This document shows, piece after piece, positions 32,396-40,654 of a stretch of 64,000 nt of DNA. The notes below the pieces were generated by a model, which ran no database searches, was not told the origin of the DNA, and worked only from the letters and a program-made list of their open reading frames with translations. The stretch is taken from assembly GCA_963699215.1 (NCBI GenBank), contig OY969422.1, forward strand, positions 62,001-126,000, read 5' to 3'. Source of the stretch: VRUE01 sp963699215. Lineage in GTDB: Bacteria > Actinomycetota > Thermoleophilia > Solirubrobacterales > 70-9. How positions within the stretch are numbered: position 1 is the stretch's first letter; each line of letters opens with the position of its first letter. Made by a program: the position numbers and the translations under genes.

Positions 32396-32460
32396 CGCGT
32401 CGTAGGGCCTCGCGCCGAGGCTACAGGCGGCTTGTACGAGGTGAACAACCACAAGAAAAA

Positions 32461-32540
32461 CTGTCTGCCGTTCCAGAGCTAAAGCCTTCTGGACAGATAG
32501 CCGATGCCCACGAGCCGGCGGACCCCGATCCGCCTTTCTC
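32461..32540 (+). promoter_or_regulatory. Structured leader with terminator-like hairpin before secreted-protein genes
   Basis: CCAGA/TCTGG (32473-32477 with 32488-32492) and flanking CTGT/ACAG form a bulged hairpin around GCTAAAGCC, followed by AGATAGCCGATGCC. Then GGCGGA-CCCCGA-TCCGCC-TTTCT (32517-32538) looks like an intrinsic terminator 24 nt before the next start codon. An attenuator or riboswitch-like control is possible. GCTAAAGCC and AGCCGATGCC recall parts of the c-di-GMP-I riboswitch, but its 5' half is not recognisable. Confidence 0.4.
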
Positions 32541-32561
32541 GTCAAGCAAAAGGGGGATCGA

Positions 32562-33032
32562 GTGATCTGGATCAGCAGGAAGCGAGCATTGGCAGCACTC
32601 GGCTGCACGGTGGCCCTGGCGGCCACCGGGGCGGCGATCGCGTACTTCACCTCGAGCGGCTCGGGCACGGGGACCGCCGCGGTCGGCTCGAGCTCGTCGG
32701 TGACGCTTCACGCCACGATCTCCTCCAACCTCTACCCGGGCTCCTCCTCGCCGGTGACGTTCACCGTCGACAATCCCTCCTCGGGCTCGCAACGGGTCGG
32801 GACCATCTCCCTCTCGAGCATCTCCGTCGACGCCGGCCACAGCGGCTGCAGCACGACGCTCGGCGGCGGCAACCCGGACTTCGCCATGGCCGCAGTCACC
32901 GTCAACAAAGTCTTCGGGACCGGCAACGGCCAGAGCGTGACGCCGAGCGGAACCCTGACGATGAACGAAACCGGCGTCAACCAGGACGCCTGCCAGGGCG
33001 CGACGCTGACGCTGAACCTGACGAACAACTGA
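32562..33032 (+). CDS. Small secreted protein with SipW-type signal
   Basis: A 156-residue exported protein. The N terminus WISRKRALAALGCTVALAATG is followed by AIAYFTSSGSGTG, similar to SipW/TasA-type signal regions where AYFT follows the hydrophobic core. The mature part is Ser/Thr/Gly-rich beta sequence with a late CSTTLGGG and the motif GVNQDACQGATLTLNL. GTG start with AGGGGGA 4-8 nt upstream. It is the first of three consecutive secreted-protein genes, and the next protein ends with the same VNQDACQ motif. A biofilm-matrix or appendage subunit is a reasonable guess; no function is known. Confidence 0.7.
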   Translation: MIWISRKRALAALGCTVALAATGAAIAYFTSSGSGTGTAAVGSSSSVTLHATISSNLYPGSSSPVTFTVDNPSSGSQRVGTISLSSISVDAGHSGCSTTLGGGNPDFAMAAVTVNKVFGTGNGQSVTPSGTLTMNETGVNQDACQGATLTLNLTNN

Positions 33033-33041
33033 TCCCTTCCC

Positions 33042-33803
33042 ATGCGAGGCGGTGGCCGTAGAGAGCGGAGCGACCGCGGGGCCGTCGTGTCCGGCGCGCT
33101 GCTGGCGGTCGGCGCGCTCGCCGGCCTCGCCTACGCCGCGGCCCCCCACGGCGTCCCCGACGGCGACGCCGAGCGCAATCCGGCGGCGGTGCGACCCTGG
33201 AGGCCGACCATCTCCCAGCATCCCGACGAGGTCGCGGTCTCGAACGTGGCGAGGTTCGACTTCGCCGCCGGCCGCCGCGCCCGCCGCTTCCGCTGCCGCC
33301 TCGACCGCCGCGGCTGGAGGGCCTGCCGGGCGCCGGTCATGCTTGCCGGGCTGGCGCCGGGTCGGCACTCGTTCGCGGTGCGGGCTTTCGGTCGCGAGGG
33401 CCGCCGCAGCGCGGCGGCGCGCTTCCGCTGGCGGGTCCTCGAGCCGAAGGACTTCGCGATCGTGCCGCGGCTGGCGGGAATCGGCGCGCTCTATCCCGGC
33501 GCGCCCGCGGTGGCCCTGCCGGTGACGATCGACAATCCCAACCCGGTGCCGATCTTCGTCACCTGGTTGGGGGTCGCAGCTACCGCCGATCGGCCGGGGT
33601 GCACTCGCACCGAGAATCTCGTCCTCATACCGGCGAGCCTCTCCAGCGCGGCGCCGCTCCATGTTCCAGCCGGCGGCTCGGCGAGCCTGCCAGCATCCGG
33701 ACTCTCGCCGCCGGCGATCCAGCTGCGCGACCTGCCGGTCAACCAGGACGCCTGCCAGAGGGCCCGCTTCCCGCTCGCCTTCTCCGGGGAGGCGCGCGGG
33801 TGA
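33042..33803 (+). CDS. Secreted beta-rich protein sharing the NQDACQ module
   Basis: A 253-residue protein with an N-terminal hydrophobic segment (VVSGALLAVGALAGLAYAAAP) that may be a signal or anchor. Residues about 65-125 are Arg-rich with FRCRLDRRGWRAC and APGRHSFAVRAF, resembling an Ig-like domain of extracellular proteins. The C-terminal third (VTIDNPNPVPIFVTWLGV ... LPVNQDACQRARF) matches the end of the preceding protein, indicating a shared beta-sandwich module. The start is 9 nt after the upstream stop and the end overlaps the next gene by GTGA, so the three genes are one operon. Function unknown. Confidence 0.7.
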   Translation: MRGGGRRERSDRGAVVSGALLAVGALAGLAYAAAPHGVPDGDAERNPAAVRPWRPTISQHPDEVAVSNVARFDFAAGRRARRFRCRLDRRGWRACRAPVMLAGLAPGRHSFAVRAFGREGRRSAAARFRWRVLEPKDFAIVPRLAGIGALYPGAPAVALPVTIDNPNPVPIFVTWLGVAATADRPGCTRTENLVLIPASLSSAAPLHVPAGGSASLPASGLSPPAIQLRDLPVNQDACQRARFPLAFSGEARG

Positions 33804-35674
33804 GGCGGCTGCTGCCGAGCGGGCTCACCAGCGCCGCGCTGGCCGTCGCGCTGCTCGTTGCGACCGTCTCGGGCACCGCCCTCGCCTACTTCACCACCAC
33901 GGGCGCCGGCAACACCTCGGCTGGCGTCTCGAAACTGACCGCGCCGACGATCTCCGCCGCGACCCCGGCCGTCGGCGGCACGGTCGCGCTGACCTGGGGT
34001 GCCGTCACCCCACCGGGGACTGGGACGGTCACCTATTCCGTCACGCGCGACGGAGGAGCGCCGGCCGGCAACTGCCCGAGCGGCGCCTCGCCGGTCGTGG
34101 TCACCACCTGCACCGACAGCGGCGTCGAGGTCGGCACGCACAGCTACGTCGTCACCGCGAAGTGGCGCTCATGGAGCGCCACCAGCTCGACCGCGACGGC
34201 GAAAATCACGGTCGGCCCAATCACCCACTTCGACCTCAAAGCGGCGTCCGCCTCCCCAATCGCGGGGGCGAACAACAGCCTGACGATCACCGCTCAGGAC
34301 GCCAACGACGCCACCGTCACCACCTACACCGGCTCCCACAACCTCGTCTTCTCGGGGGCGGCCGCGAGCCCCAACGGGACTCTGCCGGTGGTCGTCAACA
34401 ACTCCAATACCGCGGTCGCCTTCGGCTCGGCGACGGCGATCGCCTTCAGCGCCGGCATTGCCAAAGTCTCCTCCTCGAAAAACGGGGTGATGAGGCTGTA
34501 CCGCAGCGGCGCGACGAGCGTCAAAGTCAGCGAGGGGGATATCTCGAGCGCTCCCGACCTTGCGGTGACCGTCTCCCCCGCCACCACTCCGAAAATCACC
34601 CTCGCAGCCCCAACTACGACGCCCACCGCGGGGACGGCAAACGACCTGACGATCACGGTCTCCGACGCCTACGGCAACCCGATCCCCACCTACGCCGGCT
34701 CCCACAACCTGACCTTCTCGGGCGCGTCGGCGAGCAGCGGAGGCAACGCGCCCACGGTCAGCGACAGCTCGGGAACGCCAGTTGCCTTCGGCAGCCCGAC
34801 GGCGATCGATTTCGACGCGGGCGTGGCCAGCGTCAGCGGCGAAGCCAACGGCGCAATGACGCTCTACAAAAGCGGCTCGAGCAGCCTCAAAGCGAGCGAC
34901 GGCTCGCTGACCAGCGCAACCGTCTCGGTCACCGTCGCCGCCGCCTCGGCGAGCCGGCTCTCGCTCGCCGCTTCGACGACGACGCCGACGGCGGGCGGCA
35001 CGAGCAACCTGACGACGACCGCCCTCGATCCGTACGGCAACACCTCCACCTCCTACACCGGCTCGCGCAACCTGACCTTCTCGGGCGCGTCGGCGAGCCC
35101 CAACGCGACCGCACCGACGATCGTCAACAGCGCCGGCACGGCGACCGCGTTCGGCGCGGCGACGGCGATCGCCTTCAGCTCCGGCGTCGCCAGCGTCTCC
35201 TCCTCGAAAAACGGGGTGATGAGGCTGTACCGCAGCGGCGTGACGAGCGTTGCGGTGAGCGACGGGACGATCGCGACCGCCACGCCCCTGGCGGTCACCG
35301 TCAACACCGCCTCGGCCTCCAAACTTGCCTTCGCCAATGTCTCGAACAGCGCCGGCAGCCTCGGCTCGACCTGCCTCTTCACCTGCTCGGTCACGGGGCT
35401 AGGCAATGGCGGCACGGTCAAAGCGAACGTCCTCGTCGCCGACACCTACGGCAACACGATCAACTCGATCGGCAGCGGCAAAGCGGTCAAAATCACCTCC
35501 ACCGGCGGCACGATCGCGGGCACCCCGCTTGCCATCAACAGCTCCGGCCCGGCCGAAACCGCGTCCCAGTTCACCTACACGGCGCCGGCGAGCGGCAGCT
35601 TCTCCAACACGATCACCGCCGCGACCTCGGAAGGCACCACCTACACCAGCGCAACTCTGACCGCGAGCAAATAG
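33800..35674 (+). CDS. Large secreted Ig-like repeat protein
   Basis: A 624-residue exported protein. The signal region LTSAALAVALLVATVSGTALAYFTTTG again has the AYFT motif. A fibronectin-III-like segment (TVTYSVTRDGGAP) is followed by three repeats of about 118 residues, each with a PTAG..NDLTITV..YGN start, a YTGSHNLTFSGASAS core and an SSSKNGVMRLYRSG-type end, as in bacterial Ig-like (invasin-like) domains. It is very rich in Ser, Thr, Ala and Gly, with few charged residues. Two repeats contain a 56-bp stretch that differs at one base, pointing to recent duplication or gene conversion. A role in adhesion or surface structure is likely but unproven. Confidence 0.75.
   Translation: MRRLLPSGLTSAALAVALLVATVSGTALAYFTTTGAGNTSAGVSKLTAPTISAATPAVGGTVALTWGAVTPPGTGTVTYSVTRDGGAPAGNCPSGASPVVVTTCTDSGVEVGTHSYVVTAKWRSWSATSSTATAKITVGPITHFDLKAASASPIAGANNSLTITAQDANDATVTTYTGSHNLVFSGAAASPNGTLPVVVNNSNTAVAFGSATAIAFSAGIAKVSSSKNGVMRLYRSGATSVKVSEGDISSAPDLAVTVSPATTPKITLAAPTTTPTAGTANDLTITVSDAYGNPIPTYAGSHNLTFSGASASSGGNAPTVSDSSGTPVAFGSPTAIDFDAGVASVSGEANGAMTLYKSGSSSLKASDGSLTSATVSVTVAAASASRLSLAASTTTPTAGGTSNLTTTALDPYGNTSTSYTGSRNLTFSGASASPNATAPTIVNSAGTATAFGAATAIAFSSGVASVSSSKNGVMRLYRSGVTSVAVSDGTIATATPLAVTVNTASASKLAFANVSNSAGSLGSTCLFTCSVTGLGNGGTVKANVLVADTYGNTINSIGSGKAVKITSTGGTIAGTPLAINSSGPAETASQFTYTAPASGSFSNTITAATSEGTTYTSATLTASK
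34466..34521 (+). repeat. 56-bp direct repeat, copy 1
   Basis: It starts GTCTCCTCCTCG and encodes SSSKNGVMRLYRSG. It is identical to 35195-35250 except for one C/T difference, and lies in the repeat protein gene. Confidence 0.9.
35195..35250 (+). repeat. 56-bp direct repeat, copy 2
   Basis: Second copy of the element at 34466-34521, 729 bp downstream in the same frame, 55 of 56 bases identical. Confidence 0.9.
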
Positions 35675-35681
35675 CGGCAGC

Positions 35682-36809
35682 TCACTTCATGGTTCCGCTC
35701 AGTTGCCAGGCCGCCACAGCCGCGGGGGTACGACGAGCGAGACCGTCGCGCAGACGCGCCACCAGCGGGCTTCGTGTCTGGACGATGCGTCCCATCATTC
35801 GCGACTGCTTGGAGATCCGCTCCGCCCGCCGCTTGCGAGCACGTTCATAGCCCCGAAACGCCTCGGCGGGCTGCTTCGCATCGAGTTCCTGCCGCAGCAC
35901 GACGACGTCCCGCAGGGCCTGCGCCGCTCCCTGCCCGAGGTTCGGCGTCATCGCATGGGCGGCATCGCCGATCAAGACGTAGCGATCGCGATGCCAGCGG
36001 GGCAGTGGCGCGAGGTCTCGGAGCTCGAGGTAGGAACGGTCCGACGGCGATGTGGCCGCTAGCAGCTCGAGGACCGGCCCGTGCCAGCCGCCGAAGATCT
36101 CGCCCAGATCCTCGCTGCCGTCGCCGTCGACGATGACCGCGAACCAGTAGGTGCGCGAGTCGTTCAGGCGGACGTAGCCGAACCGCTTGCCGCATCCCAT
36201 CATCTCCGTAACGCCCTCGGGTACCCCCTCGTCGGTCTCGGCCACGCCACGCCAGGCGCTATAGCCAGCGGTGCGGGGCGGCATCCCGGGTGCGACGAGC
36301 TCCCTGACCGCGGACCCGATCCCATCCGCGCCGACGATCAGCTCGCTGTCGAGACGTTCTCCGTCGGCGTGCAGCGCCCCGTCGATCACGCGAGCTTCCA
36401 CACCGAACTCGACCGTCGCATCGACTCGCTCCAGCAGGCCTTCGACGATGTCGGCCCGACGGGCGCTAACCAGAGGCCCGAAGCGCTTGGCAATTCGATC
36501 GACGGGCATGTGCGTGACCAGGGCCCCCGCCGGCGTCAGCGCCACGGCCTGGCTGACGACACGGGTGCGCTCCTCGATCAAGTCGCCTAATCCGAGCGTC
36601 CGCAACGCATCGATGGCATTGGGCCACAGAGTCAAGCCCGCCCCCTCGGTCCTCGGCTTCGAATCGCGCTCCAGCACCCGCACTTCGTAGCCGAGTCCGG
36701 TAAGCGCTCGTGCGGCAGCCAGACCGCCGATCCCCGCCCCGACGATCGCCGCAGAGCGCCGGCCGCTAATGACAGACCCTCCCCCTGGGAGTCCATCCCC
36801 AACCGGCAC
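35682..36809 (-). CDS. FAD-dependent monooxygenase (PHBH family)
   Basis: A flavin hydroxylase of about 375 residues. It has the FAD-binding GxGxxG (AIVGAGIGGLAAARAL), the middle motif IVGADGIGSAVR and the C-terminal GDAAHAMTPNLGQGAAQA. It probably hydroxylates an aromatic or isoprenoid substrate using NAD(P)H and O2. The start is uncertain. GTG 36809 is the first usual codon, but a perfect GGGGGAGGG lies just before an in-frame ATT (36770), and no ATG exists near the conserved N terminus. An overlapping minus-strand mini-ORF (36831 to 36766) ends at that ATT. The neighbour on the other strand is a 2-hydroxyacid dehydrogenase; the two are divergent. Confidence 0.82.
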   Translation of the reverse strand: MPVGDGLPGGGSVISGRRSAAIVGAGIGGLAAARALTGLGYEVRVLERDSKPRTEGAGLTLWPNAIDALRTLGLGDLIEERTRVVSQAVALTPAGALVTHMPVDRIAKRFGPLVSARRADIVEGLLERVDATVEFGVEARVIDGALHADGERLDSELIVGADGIGSAVRELVAPGMPPRTAGYSAWRGVAETDEGVPEGVTEMMGCGKRFGYVRLNDSRTYWFAVIVDGDGSEDLGEIFGGWHGPVLELLAATSPSDRSYLELRDLAPLPRWHRDRYVLIGDAAHAMTPNLGQGAAQALRDVVVLRQELDAKQPAEAFRGYERARKRRAERISKQSRMMGRIVQTRSPLVARLRDGLARRTPAAVAAWQLSGTMK

Positions 36810-36874
36810 GCAGCCCCCTGACCAAGTGCATGCCGCGATTCTGCCACGATCGCGATCGACTGTTCGATTCGACG

Positions 36875-37813
36875 ATGGAGACCGAGATGCTGATCTGGGC
36901 AGCGGAGCGGCCGGAGCGCAACGCGCTCGTCCTGCCAGACGGCGTCGAGCTCGCATCCGTCCCCAGCGAGCCGACCGACCATCCCGACCTGCGGAGGGTC
37001 GAGGTCCTGGTCCCGCCCTACAAGAGCCGGCGGGTGCTGGAGGCGCTGCCCCACATGTCCGGCCTGCGCCTCGTCCAGGCGCTCGAGTCCGGGGTCGAGT
37101 GGCTCCTCCCCCACGTCCCCGCCGGCGTGCCGCTGTGCAACTCGCGCGGCGCCCACGACGCCGCCGTCGCCGAGTGGGTCGCCGGGGTCGTCCTGGCGAT
37201 GCAGAGGCGCCTGCCCGAGCACCTGCTCGCCCAGCGGCAGAGCCTCTGGCGCGACGTCGTCGCCGGCGGCGAGTGGCAGCCTCCGTACGCCGGCGACCTC
37301 GAGGGCTCGACGGTCCTGATCGTCGGCCACGGGTCGATCGGCGCCGCGGTCGAGCGGCGCCTCGATCCGTTCGGGGTCGAGCTCCTGCGGGTGGCCCGCA
37401 GCGCCCGGCCGGGGGTCCACGCCGCGGCCGCCCTGCCGGAGCTCGTTCCCCGGGCCGACGTCGTCGTCCTGCTCGTGCCGCTGACGCCCGCGACCGAGCG
37501 GATGATCGGCGCCGACCTGCTGGCCGCGATGAGGCCCGGGGCCCTGCTGGTCAACGCCGGTCGCGGGCGCCTCGTCGACCAGGACGCGCTCGCCGACGCT
37601 CTCCACACGGGACGGATCCGTGCCGCGCTCGACGTCACCGACCCCGAGCCGTTGCCCGCGGACAGCCGGCTCTGGTCGGCGCCCAACCTGCTCCTCACCC
37701 CGCACATGGCGGGCGACACGCCGCGCCGCTACCGGCGCTCCTGGGAGCTCGTCGGCGAGCAGGTCGCGCGCCTGCTCGCCGGACGGCCGCCGCTCAATCT
37801 CGTGCCCCGATAG
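36875..37813 (+). CDS. D-2-hydroxyacid dehydrogenase
   Basis: A 312-residue NAD-dependent dehydrogenase (phosphoglycerate/glyoxylate reductase superfamily). The Rossmann motif is VLIVGHGSIGAAVERRL. The catalytic triad is Arg in NAGRGRLVD, Glu in DVTDPEPLP and His in LTPHMAGDT. The substrate-domain motif LQALESGVEWLLP is replaced by a close variant, LVQALESGVEW. ATG 36875 is chosen; 36830 and 36887 are alternatives. There is no nearby serine-pathway gene, so the substrate is unknown. An AT-rich gap follows before the protease gene. Confidence 0.85.
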   Translation: METEMLIWAAERPERNALVLPDGVELASVPSEPTDHPDLRRVEVLVPPYKSRRVLEALPHMSGLRLVQALESGVEWLLPHVPAGVPLCNSRGAHDAAVAEWVAGVVLAMQRRLPEHLLAQRQSLWRDVVAGGEWQPPYAGDLEGSTVLIVGHGSIGAAVERRLDPFGVELLRVARSARPGVHAAAALPELVPRADVVVLLVPLTPATERMIGADLLAAMRPGALLVNAGRGRLVDQDALADALHTGRIRAALDVTDPEPLPADSRLWSAPNLLLTPHMAGDTPRRYRRSWELVGEQVARLLAGRPPLNLVPR

Positions 37814-37880
37814 ATATACACGCGGGTTCGCTGATTATTTAATAGGGTCTTGCGAAATTCCAGTCGACTGGGAGGTCGCC

Positions 37881-38918
37881 ATGGCTCACCGTTGCTCGCT
37901 GCACTGCATCCTTCCCCCCGGGCTGCTGCACAAGGTCGCCGCCAACGGTTCCGAGGAGCTTCGTCAGACCGCACTCGAAACGCTCGCGCTCGACCACCGC
38001 TTCCGCATCGCCCGCGCCGAGGCCGCGGCACGGACCGGCGGACGGCCGATGCAGCCCCTCACCTTCGCCCGCGAAGGCGGCAAGCCCCAGCGGACGATCT
38101 ACGACCAGGCGAACCAGGAAACGCAGGTGCCTGGCACGGTGGCCCGCTCGGAGGGCCAGGAACCGACCGGGGACAGCGCCGTCGACGAGGCATATGACGG
38201 CCTCGGTGCCACCTACGACTACCTCTGGTCATGCTTCGGACGCGACTCGCTCGACGGACAGGGCCTGCCCCTGCTCGGCCTCGTCCACTTCGGCACCGAA
38301 TACGGCAACGCCTTCTGGGACAACGCCGGCCACATGTTCTTCGGCGACGGCGACGGCAGGCTGCTGACGCGGCTGACGACCGCCGACATCGTCGGCCACG
38401 AGATGTTCCACGGCGTCGACCAGTACGAGGCGAACCTCGTCTACTCGGGCCAGTCAGGCGCGCTCAACGAGTCGATCTCCGACGTCTTCGGGATCCAGGT
38501 GAAGCAGTTCCTCAACAAAGAATCGGCGGCGGCATCGAACTGGCTGATCGGTGACGAATCCGTCGGCCCGGAGCTGGCCCCGGCGCTGCGCTCGATGGTC
38601 GAACCAGGCAAAGCGAACCAGTACGACGACCAGCCGGCCAGCATGGACGGCTACGTCGTCGGCGGCGACGTGCACACCAACTCGGGAATCCCGAACCGGG
38701 CCTTCTACGTGGTTGCCACCACGCTGGGCGGAAACGCCTGGGATAAAGCCGGCCCAATCTGGTACGCGGCGCTGTGCGACCCGAGCCTGCCCTCGACGGC
38801 GACGTTCACCGAATTCGCCAAACGCACGCTGATCCAGGCGGAACGGGCATACGGCTCCGGCAGCGCCGAGGCCGACGCGGTCCGCAAGGGCTGGGACGAC
38901 GTCAAAGTCCCGCTGTAA
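37881..38918 (+). CDS. Protealysin-like M4 metalloprotease
   Basis: A 345-residue thermolysin-family zinc protease of the protealysin type. There is no signal peptide. The short propeptide carries the protealysin-like CILPPGLLHKVA (residues 9-20). Zinc ligands are His173 and His177 in VGHEMFHG and Glu197 in NESISD; the catalytic Glu is 174. The transition-state His is in GGDVHTNSGIPNRAFY. GGGAGG lies 7 nt before the ATG. The gene immediately downstream encodes an emfourin-like inhibitor, as in protealysin operons. The enzyme may act inside the cell or be released by a signal-independent route. Confidence 0.92.
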   Translation: MAHRCSLHCILPPGLLHKVAANGSEELRQTALETLALDHRFRIARAEAAARTGGRPMQPLTFAREGGKPQRTIYDQANQETQVPGTVARSEGQEPTGDSAVDEAYDGLGATYDYLWSCFGRDSLDGQGLPLLGLVHFGTEYGNAFWDNAGHMFFGDGDGRLLTRLTTADIVGHEMFHGVDQYEANLVYSGQSGALNESISDVFGIQVKQFLNKESAAASNWLIGDESVGPELAPALRSMVEPGKANQYDDQPASMDGYVVGGDVHTNSGIPNRAFYVVATTLGGNAWDKAGPIWYAALCDPSLPSTATFTEFAKRTLIQAERAYGSGSAEADAVRKGWDDVKVPL

Positions 38919-38928
38919 CGTCTGCCGT

Positions 38929-39225
38929 GTGCGACTGCAGATCAGGCGAGTGGGTGGGATAGCCGGCGTCAGGCTGCGAGCGGAGTTCGACACCTCCGAG
39001 CTGCCAGCAGAGCAGGCGGCGGGCGTCGAGGAGGCCGTTCGCGGCCTCGCCCAGCGCACCCCTTCGGGGCCGCCGCGCCCAGACGCGTTTCGCTACGAGA
39101 TCGCTCGGCTCGACGACCCGGACTCGGCCCCCGTCTCGATCGACCAGCGCGACGTTCCCGCTGGGCTGACGGGCTTGATCGAAGAGGTCGCCAAGTCGGG
39201 CGAGATCGAGAAGCCGAGCCGGTAG
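38929..39225 (+). CDS. Emfourin-like inhibitor of the M4 protease
   Basis: A 98-residue cytoplasmic protein with the emfourin pattern: an N-terminal strand RLQIRRVGGIAGV, Glu/Ala-rich helix, RPDAFRYEIARLDD and DVPAGLTGLIEEV. Emfourins bind and block protealysin-like proteases and are encoded next to them. The gene begins 10 nt after the protease stop. TAACGT (38916-38921), overlapping that stop, lies 7 nt before the GTG, so the inhibitor may also be made from its own leaderless transcript. This would keep inhibitor in excess of protease. Confidence 0.85.
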   Translation: MRLQIRRVGGIAGVRLRAEFDTSELPAEQAAGVEEAVRGLAQRTPSGPPRPDAFRYEIARLDDPDSAPVSIDQRDVPAGLTGLIEEVAKSGEIEKPSR

Positions 39226-39235
39226 GCGATCGGCG

Positions 39236-40651
39236 CTACGCGACTTCGGTCGTCGCCTCGACCCGTCCCTCGTCGACCGCCGCCCGTAGCGCCTCGTAGT
39301 CGCGTTCGCTCTGGTCGGCGTAGGACTCGGCGAACTCGGCCATGGCCGAGTCGAAGGCGGCGCTCTTGCCGAGGTAGGCGCCGATCGCGATCCGGTCGCC
39401 GCCGCGGGCATGGGCGTGAGCCAGGGTCATGCCGCAGATCTCGGCGTAGGCGGTGAGGGCGCGCGGGTCCATCGACTCGACCTTCGCCGAGCCCTTCCAG
39501 TCCCAGAGCTGGCGGACGTAGAAGTCTCGGCGCTTGCCGTCGACCCCCTCGGCCCTGACCCAGCCGAGCAGAAGGTCGCTTGCCGCCTGCATCAGCCGCT
39601 GTCCATGAACGACCCGCTCGCCCTGGTGGTCGAACTCGCTTGGCGCCATGTAGGGCTCGAGCACGGAGTGCTGCGCTTCCTTGACCTGGAGGAAGAGCGG
39701 ATCGCTGCGGTCGCGGCCGAGCATCAGCGCGATCCAGGCCCGCGTGCCGACGCTGCCCACGCCGACGACCTTGAAGGCGGCGTCGACGAAGCGGTAGCTG
39801 TCGAGCACGGCGCGACGCTCCACGTCGAGCGAGTCGCGGTAGTCGGAGAGCACGGCGAGCACGAGCGCTTCGACGTCGACCCCCTCCGCCTCGCCGGCGG
39901 CCAGCTCGCCGATCGGCACGATCAGCGGCGGGTCGCTGACGATGCGCAGCCTGCCGTCGACTTCCTCGGTCAGCTTCGAGAAGGCCCGGGTGCTGTCCTT
40001 CGCCCGCGCCTTCGCCACGCCGCGCTCGAAGAGCCGCCGCTGCTTCTCCCCCACCGCGGTCGCCCAGCGCTCGGCGATCGTGTCCGCGTCGAGCTGCTGG
40101 TACCAGGCCTCGAGGTTGCCCATCGTGCTCAGCCGCCGCATCGTCTCGCGGTACTCGCGCGCCGCCGCCGCGACGATGCGCCGCCGCTCGCGGCCACCGC
40201 AGCCGGCGTCACGGCCGGCGAGCGAGAAGCTGGCGGCGAGCCGCTTGACGTCCCACTCCCACGGCCCCGGCAGGGTCTCGTCGAAGTCGTTGAGGTCGAA
40301 GACGAGCCGCCGCTCGGGGGAGGCGAAGGCGCCGAAGTTGGAGAGGTGGGCATCGCCGCAGAGCTGCGCCTCGAAGCCCGAGCGCGGGCTGCCGGCGAGA
40401 TCTGCGGCCATCACCGCGGCGGCGCCGCGGTAGAAGGCAAAGGGCGAGGCCAGCATCCGCCCGTAGCGCAGCGGCAGCAGGCCGCCCACCCGCGAGGCCG
40501 CCTGGCGCGCGAGCAGCTCGACCGGATCGGGCCGGTCGGCGGCTGGCTCCCACTCGCCGTGGCTCGAGCGCGCCGCGACGGCGCGCGCCGCCTTGCCGGC
40601 GGCGGCCCGCTCGGCCGGGGTCCCCGGGTGTCTCTGGATCGAGTCGGCCAT
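39236..40651 (-). CDS. DUF2252 family protein
   Basis: A 471-residue protein of the DUF2252 family. Conserved segments are LLPLRYGRMLASPFAFYRGAA, LCGDAHLSNFGAF, VFDLNDFDET and WEWDVKRLAAS. The GDAHxxNFG plus DxNDFD combination resembles the catalytic loop and metal site of aminoglycoside-kinase-like folds, so a phosphotransferase activity is possible. No function is established for the family. It starts 3 nt after the stop of the upstream MFS gene on the same strand, so the two form an operon. Confidence 0.88.
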   Translation of the reverse strand: MADSIQRHPGTPAERAAAGKAARAVAARSSHGEWEPAADRPDPVELLARQAASRVGGLLPLRYGRMLASPFAFYRGAAAVMAADLAGSPRSGFEAQLCGDAHLSNFGAFASPERRLVFDLNDFDETLPGPWEWDVKRLAASFSLAGRDAGCGGRERRRIVAAAAREYRETMRRLSTMGNLEAWYQQLDADTIAERWATAVGEKQRRLFERGVAKARAKDSTRAFSKLTEEVDGRLRIVSDPPLIVPIGELAAGEAEGVDVEALVLAVLSDYRDSLDVERRAVLDSYRFVDAAFKVVGVGSVGTRAWIALMLGRDRSDPLFLQVKEAQHSVLEPYMAPSEFDHQGERVVHGQRLMQAASDLLLGWVRAEGVDGKRRDFYVRQLWDWKGSAKVESMDPRALTAYAEICGMTLAHAHARGGDRIAIGAYLGKSAAFDSAMAEFAESYADQSERDYEALRAAVDEGRVEATTEVA

Positions 40652-40654
40652 CGC

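Noticed and set aside
32400..32540. Possible c-di-GMP-I riboswitch before the secreted operon
   Set aside because: GCTAAAGCC and AGCCGATGCC resemble the 3' half, but the GGCAAACC strand, the GNRA-capped P2 and a P3 stem were not found. Kept only as an unnamed structured leader.
33042..33803. Sortase-type anchored adhesin
   Set aside because: No LPxTG-like motif or C-terminal membrane helix was found in this or the neighbouring secreted proteins.
36830..36875. Upstream ATG 36830 as start of the 2-hydroxyacid dehydrogenase
   Set aside because: The extra residues are unlike the family and overlap the divergent gene's start region; 36875 is preferred though not proven.
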